The notes beneath the pieces were generated by a model. The model saw nothing but the letters and a program-made list of their open reading frames with translations. It ran no database searches and was not told where the DNA came from. Positions 59,516 through 64,000 of a stretch of 64,000 nucleotides of DNA are shown here, one piece after another (position 1 is the stretch's first letter; each line of letters opens with the position of its first letter). Source of the stretch: Campanula takesimana (lineage: Eukaryota; Streptophyta; Magnoliopsida; Asterales; Campanulaceae); assembly GCA_026119855.1 (NCBI GenBank), contig JAOWBW010000043.1, positions 868,001-932,000 on the forward strand, given 5' to 3'. The translations under genes were made by a program, and so were the position numbers.

Positions 59516-60948
59516 AGTTGAGTTCAAGCATACCCATTTCACCTCTCAAAAACATGAACCGTTTCGCGTCAAGTGCTTTCGTTAGAATGTCGGCGATTTG
59601 ATAGTCGGTTCCACGTGTTCCAAATGTATATTGCCTTTCTCCACGTGGTCTTTGAGAAAGTGATATTTGATGTCGATGTGCTTGGTCTTTGAGTGCATGA
59701 CAGGATTTTCAGAAACTGCAATTGTTGATGTATTGTCGCAGTAGATGGGACAATTTTCTTCGATGATATCATAGTCCACCAATTGCTGCTTCATCCAGAG
59801 CATTTGACAACAACAACTTCCCGCAGCGATATATTCGGCTTCGGTTGTTGAAACAGATACAGAAGCTTGTTTCTTACTTGCCCATGACACAAGTCGATAT
59901 CCGAGGAAATGACAGGTGCCACTAGTGCTTTTCCTGTCAATCGTGCACGCTGCATAATCCGCATCTGAATAACCTACAAGTTTAAAGTTCGAATCTTTGG
60001 TGTACCAAAGTCCAAGGTTAACAGTGCCAGAGAGATATCTTATAATGCGTTTCACAGCAATTAAGTGTGCTTCTCTAGGGTCGGATTGATAACGAGCACA
60101 AACACAAACACTAAACATAATATCAGGCCTACTAGCAGTAAGGTAAAGGAGTGAACCAATCATACCTCGATAGAGCGTTTGATCAACACGTTTACCTTTT
60201 AAATCTTTGTCGAGTTTGTTGCCGGTGGCCATTGGAGTATCGTATGCTTTAGCGTTCTCAAGTCCAAACTTCTTGATTAAGTCTTTTGTGTATTTGGCTT
60301 GATTGATAAATATGCCTTCACTCATTTGCTTGATTTGAAGCCCGAGGAAGAATGTGAGTTCTCCCATCATGCTCATTTCAAACTTGCTCTTCATTAGTTT
60401 CTCAAAACGCTTGCACAACAATTCATTAGTAGAACCAAATATAATATCATCAACATAAATTTGAACAAGTAATTTATGACCATTATGTTTGGCAATGAAA
60501 AGAGTTGTATCGATTTTACCGCGAGTGAAGCCTTTTTCGATGAGAAACTTTGATAGAGTATCATACCATGCTCTTGGTGCTTGTTTGAGTCCATACAAAG
60601 CTTTCTGGAGTTTGTATACATGATTTGTAAATTGTGAATCTTCAAACCCAGGTGGTTGAGCAACATAGACTTGTTCTTGGAGTTCACCATTTAGAAACGC
60701 GCTCTTCACATCCATTTGATATAACTTGAAGTTCTTGTGAGCGGCGTAAGCTAGAAATAATCTGATAGCTTCAAGTCTTGCTACGGGCGCAAAAGTTTCA
60801 TCGTAATCAATTCCTTCTTCTTGCCTATAGCCTTGTGCAACCAATCTTGCTTTGTTTCTCGTGATGATCATGGTTCCATCATTCTCATCCATCTTGTTCC
60901 TGAACACCCATTTGTACCAATCATCTTGATCATTTGGTCTAGGAACTA
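59516..60948 (-). pseudogene. Second SIRE-like element pol: RT and RNase H
   Basis: A long frame shows KWVFRNKM, ARLVAQGYRQEEGIDY, DVKSAFLNGEL, YGLKQAPRAWYD, catalytic YVDDI (60443-60457), GMIGSLLYLTASRPD, RYLSGT, YSDADYAAC, STTEAEYIA and CDNTSTIAVS. A one-base frameshift near 59615 displaces the last 30 residues (ADILTKALDAKRF block then LEL). Upstream it runs into the gap; a small indel also lies at about 60915. This copy has arginine where the nested element has TGA at 10649. Confidence 0.9.
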
Positions 60949-61048
60949 NNNNNNNNNNNNNNNNNNNNNNNNNNNNNNNNNNNNNNNNNNNNNNNNNNNN
61001 NNNNNNNNNNNNNNNNNNNNNNNNNNNNNNNNNNNNNNNNNNNNNNNN
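60949..61048. other. Scaffold gap, exactly 100 N
   Basis: A run of 100 N is the usual placeholder for a gap of unknown size. It removes the 5' half of the second SIRE-like element and the start of the next repeat. Confidence 0.98.
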
Positions 61049-62119
61049 GGGAAATGCGGTACCCGAGAAACCGAGGTCTCATACCATACCTATGGCAAGA
61101 AACAACATGCACGCAACAATCACATGAAAGCAATAAACAAGAAAAGAACACAATATTTGTTCATCTAGTTCGTCCGAATCTCGCAAATCTACATGCTCGA
61201 CACGGTCTTGGTCTTTCCACCGCCTCCTAGTAGCCCATCGCTTCCACAATTTGGATCCGCTCATGTTGTGTCATTTACTTCATGTCCATGTTGTCAGCCG
61301 CTTTACCCTTCAACCTACAATCCAACATATCAATTCTCTGAGAAAGTTTTCTCTTCCAACGTGGCCTTCTCGACTTCGCCACCCTCGCATCATGGTCTCA
61401 TCCCCGGAACCGCATGTGGTCCTTCGTTGTTAACCTCTTCTCACGTGGCCAAAGGACTTATGCCACTTTCTACCTCAAGCTAACAAGTTTAGCTACCAGT
61501 AATCTTCCATGTCCCACAGTTCTCCAACTCCAACTGCACAATGGAAACCAAATTTCTCTTCTACATCCGAATGTCCTGCGCAACACACAATTCCACGCAG
61601 CCTGTACATGTACCTCTGCTGCACATACTTTGGACACACTTTACACGACTTCTGCACTTACTTTGCACGCTTGCTGCCCGTACTTTGCACGTTAACTGCA
61701 CGGCTATTGCACGCGGTCAACAATCATCAAGGCCAAGAAATTTGCTGTTCTTTCTTTTAACTTTCCATATATCTAGATCTATCGCTCAAATTAGATCTCA
61801 TCGAATTTCACATGTCGAACCGTTTCAACCCATCTTCGCTGCCCTCACGATCTTCAATACACCAAGTCCACCCTAGATTTCTGTTGCCCTTATCCCGTCT
61901 GAATGTCTGCCACTCTAATCTTGGATCTGTGCTAGGATATTGAGTAAATTTCTGCAATCCCTAATCTGAAACCTGCAACTTGATTTCATTCTGATCTCTG
62001 CAATCCTTATCCTTTTTGGATCTATGGAACCTGAACCATTTGATTCATTGCAATTTCTAATTATGATTCTTGCAGCCTTTTCCAATCAATTTCGGACAAC
62101 CCGATCTCCCTAACTGGAA

Positions 62120-62131
62120 GCTTTGATACCA
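62120..62131 (-). promoter_or_regulatory. Primer binding site of small LTR element
   Basis: Minus-strand TGGTATCAAAGC, five bases inside the LTR end. It differs from the consensus Met-tRNA site by one base. Confidence 0.75.
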
Positions 62132-62136
62132 TTTGT

Positions 62137-62829
62137 TGTTGGGGGAAATTGCGTACCGAGCAGCCCATGTCCCATACCATCCCCATAGGGAGAAACAACA
62201 TGCACGCAGCTATCACATATGAAAACAATAAACAAGAAAAAAACACGATATTTGTTCACCCAGTTTGTCCCACGATTGGACTACGTTTGGAGGCACTGTG
62301 CCAGGATATTTAATAATATCACAATCTGTGGTGTTACAATAAGGCCTATGTACTTACCCTATGGAGTCATCACATTCTTTATATAAACACACTCTTACAC
62401 ATCTAACCCCTAGACATACAAACGACCATCCATGCAATGGCCCCTGTTTTAGGCTCTTTTGTGGTTTTCACAGTTTCTCTCTGGCTATTTATTTTTATGG
62501 CACACACTATGTTAATGGCAATCACTTGATTGATATAGGTACAAGTCCAAAACTCTAAAGGATTCTAAAACTAATTGGATGCAGCAAAATGGAACGGTAA
62601 TACTACTTTTCTATTAGGTAAAGTATTCCTACCAAAAAGGAATTCCTTTCATGCGTGAACAAAGAAACGGGCCAAAGCCCAACTATTGACTGCCGGCCTA
62701 TGCGGGCACCATGCGGCCGCATGGTCATCAGATTTGATCTTTTCCGTTATCTTTCTTTTCCACACTATCCCTACTTCTCCGTTCGCGGCTTTGACTCATT
62801 TCTTCCCGGTTTGACTCCAAAACCCAACA
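62137..62829 (-). repeat. 5' LTR of small element (693 bp)
   Basis: TGTTGGGGG...CCCAACA on the plus strand, i.e. TG...CA in the minus direction, with the primer site on its inner side. A TATATAA word lies near 62382-62388. No protein is encoded; a 98-codon frame at 62655 is within the LTR. Confidence 0.72.
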
Positions 62830-63594
62830 CTACCGACCACAAAATTAAAGTTCTTGACGTTTCTACCTATTTATCCTCTAAGAGCACAAAATTCCAGTTT
62901 TTCTACATGGAGTATCTTCTTATATTCAAACTTTTTAGCAGTGACCATTAACTGCTTTTTAAGAAGAGCCCTTCTAAAATCAGAATATGACGACTTGTAA
63001 CTCAGACATGTACGTGAAGCTTCCCTAGCTATTCATGTTTTTTTACCATACCGTAAAATAACATATTACTTCTCTGTATCCATTCTGCAGATCAAGGCAG
63101 TATCCGTTCCAAGTTACAACTTGAATTCTTGAATTACTAAAAATAATAATATTTTACTCAAGTTTGTAACATGCTTTATTTTTCCCTGAAACCTTGGGGG
63201 GAATTCTACAAGTCGAATGGACTTTGATCCCCCTTCAGAAATCATAGAATCTCCAGGAATCTAGGAACTGTTTCTTGCATGCTCACTGTATTGCATGTTG
63301 CTTCTCCATCACTAAATTATGTAACTTCCATGAGGTTTGAGAAGGAAAAAATGTGATCTAGGGTGTCATATCATCACAGATCATTCCTAGATGCAGAAAG
63401 TGCCCACTCTGGTAATCTATCACTAAGGAATCAGTAGAATGAAATCATTTAGAGTGACATCGTGTTGCAAATGACAACTAATATAATCTTCCTTTTTTTG
63501 CATTTCTTCGAGTTGCTCAAAAGTCATTAGTCTGTAGCTATTATTTTCTTGTGATGAGAACTTTCTTAAGATCTAAATAACATAGAATTTAACA
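62830..63594. other. Intergenic, no gene seen
   Basis: AT-rich sequence with no recognisable coding frame or repeat. Confidence 0.5.
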
Positions 63595-63847
63595 TACTCT
63601 CTCTGTCCCAGAAAGTTAGTCCCTCTTTTTTACTTTGCTACTACGATTGAATTTTGAGCAATAATTTATGCTACTTTTAATTATCTTAATGAGAATCTAA
63701 AATTGGGATTGAGAGTATATATAGTGGTGTATCAATAACAAGTTGTAAATTTTCATCAGGATAATTAAATGTTGCTTAAATTATTACTCAAAGTTAATTC
63801 GTAATAACAACGAAAAAAGGGACTAACTTTCCGGGACAGAGGGAGTA
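63595..63847. mobile_element. Complete Stowaway-like MITE
   Basis: A 253-bp AT-rich segment with about 35-bp terminal inverted repeats. Left is TACTCTCTCTGTCCC then AGAAAGTTAGTCCCTC; right is the near-perfect complement ending GACAGAGGGAGTA. The terminal TA suits Stowaway (Tc1/mariner) TA insertion. No protein. Confidence 0.85.
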
Positions 63848-64000
63848 TCTTATACATTGACACAAGCATCAATAATCCCATAATAACTACAAAGAGGTTT
63901 TTATGTTTTTGCTTGAGCTCTACTCTCTGCATTAATTTATAATGATAGTTACCTTGCTCTTGAAAGCCATAACTTACCTTGATATTTTTTCAGAAATGTG
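63848..64000. other. Window end, nothing seen
   Basis: AT-rich, no gene or repeat recognised. Confidence 0.5.

Larger units (their letters stand above)
53447..60948 (-). mobile_element. Second SIRE-like Copia element, 3' half
   Basis: Starts TGTTGGTCCCAAAGG, similar to the nested element's LTR edge, and has the same order: 3' LTR, polypurine tract, aORF with intron and internal promoter, spacer, RNase H and RT. The RT is about 90% like that of the nested element but LTR body and spacers differ, so it is a sister family. Its 5' part (integrase, protease, gag, 5' LTR) is lost in the scaffold gap. The expected left target duplication would be GAATT (53442-53446). Confidence 0.9.
61049..62829 (-). 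mobile_element. Small non-autonomous LTR element (left LTR cut by gap)
   Basis: The sequence starting 61049 (GGGAAATGCGGTACCC...AACAACATGCACGCA...ATATTTGTTCATC) repeats at 62142-62260, where it lies inside a full LTR. The 0.7-0.9 kb between them has no domain; short ORFs around 61193-61876 look non-coding. A TRIM/LARD-like internal deletion derivative is the likeliest reading. The LTR resembles the outer Copia's LTR (TTGTTCACCCAGTT...ACTACGT...GGCACT) and so belongs near the Tork group. Confidence 0.6.

Noticed and set aside
61193..61876. Overlapping plus-strand frames of 83-111 codons
   Set aside because: Three frames are open at once, typical of low-complexity sequence, and they lie inside a non-autonomous LTR element.

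Overview
This window is plant nuclear DNA, most likely from a eudicot. The evidence is a degenerate SKP1-like gene, LTR retrotransposons of plant Copia and Ty3/Gypsy lineages with methionine-tRNA-type primer sites, GT-AG introns, plant-style TATA boxes with CT-rich leaders, and a Stowaway-type MITE. I see no intact host gene. More than 80% of the window is retrotransposon, built up by nesting and tandem duplication. Identifications rest on reading motifs by eye; no database search was run.

Layout. 1-2114: MITE-like fragments and an SKP1-like pseudogene with a stop at codon 20. 2115-21126 (minus): an old Tork-like Copia element with about 560-bp LTRs. Its reverse transcriptase is split by a 13.3-kb SIRE-like Copia element (4067-17353, TSD CTCTT), and its integrase by a 585-bp TRIM (18148-18732, TSD CCCCG). 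21347-22165 (plus): a lone, oppositely oriented piece of the LTR family that forms the later array. 22166-28784: decayed sequence with several minisatellites and a minus-strand Ty3/Gypsy Tat-like gag remnant. 28785-53446: a tandem array of a Copia-derived element with period about 6.73 kb. There are four LTRs (about 1375 bp), and every LTR has a primer-site signature on one side and a polypurine tract on the other, so neighbouring copies share LTRs. 53447-60948 (minus): the 3' half of a second SIRE-like Copia element, inserted in the fourth array unit and cut off by a 100-N scaffold gap (60949-61048). 61049-62829: a small non-autonomous LTR element with one clear 5' LTR. 63595-63847: a complete Stowaway-like MITE.

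How the parts work together. The two SIRE-like elements share an unusual plan. Between pol and the 3' LTR each has an extra gene (aORF) on the sense strand, with what looks like its own TATA box and CT-rich leader, a very short first exon, a roughly 0.65-0.9 kb intron, and a large second exon with a conserved N-terminal half, a low-complexity linker and a coiled-coil C-terminus. Each element is also sprinkled, in LTRs, intron, spacers and coding sequence, with its own CpG-containing short motif: TGCGGTA/TGCGGCA in the nested element and AGGCGCATA in the other. The tandem-array family has a third such word, ATCCGTACGG. Family-specific dispersed motifs beside an accessory gene recall the VANDAL/VANC anti-silencing arrangement and are the most interesting signal here; any functional link is inference.

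All coding regions carry stops or frameshifts, several of them consistent with C-to-T decay. The relative order of events is clear: outer Copia, then the SIRE-like insertion (LTRs differ at roughly 1% by eye) and the TRIM; separately, tandem amplification of an already dead element, then insertion of the second SIRE-like element into the array.
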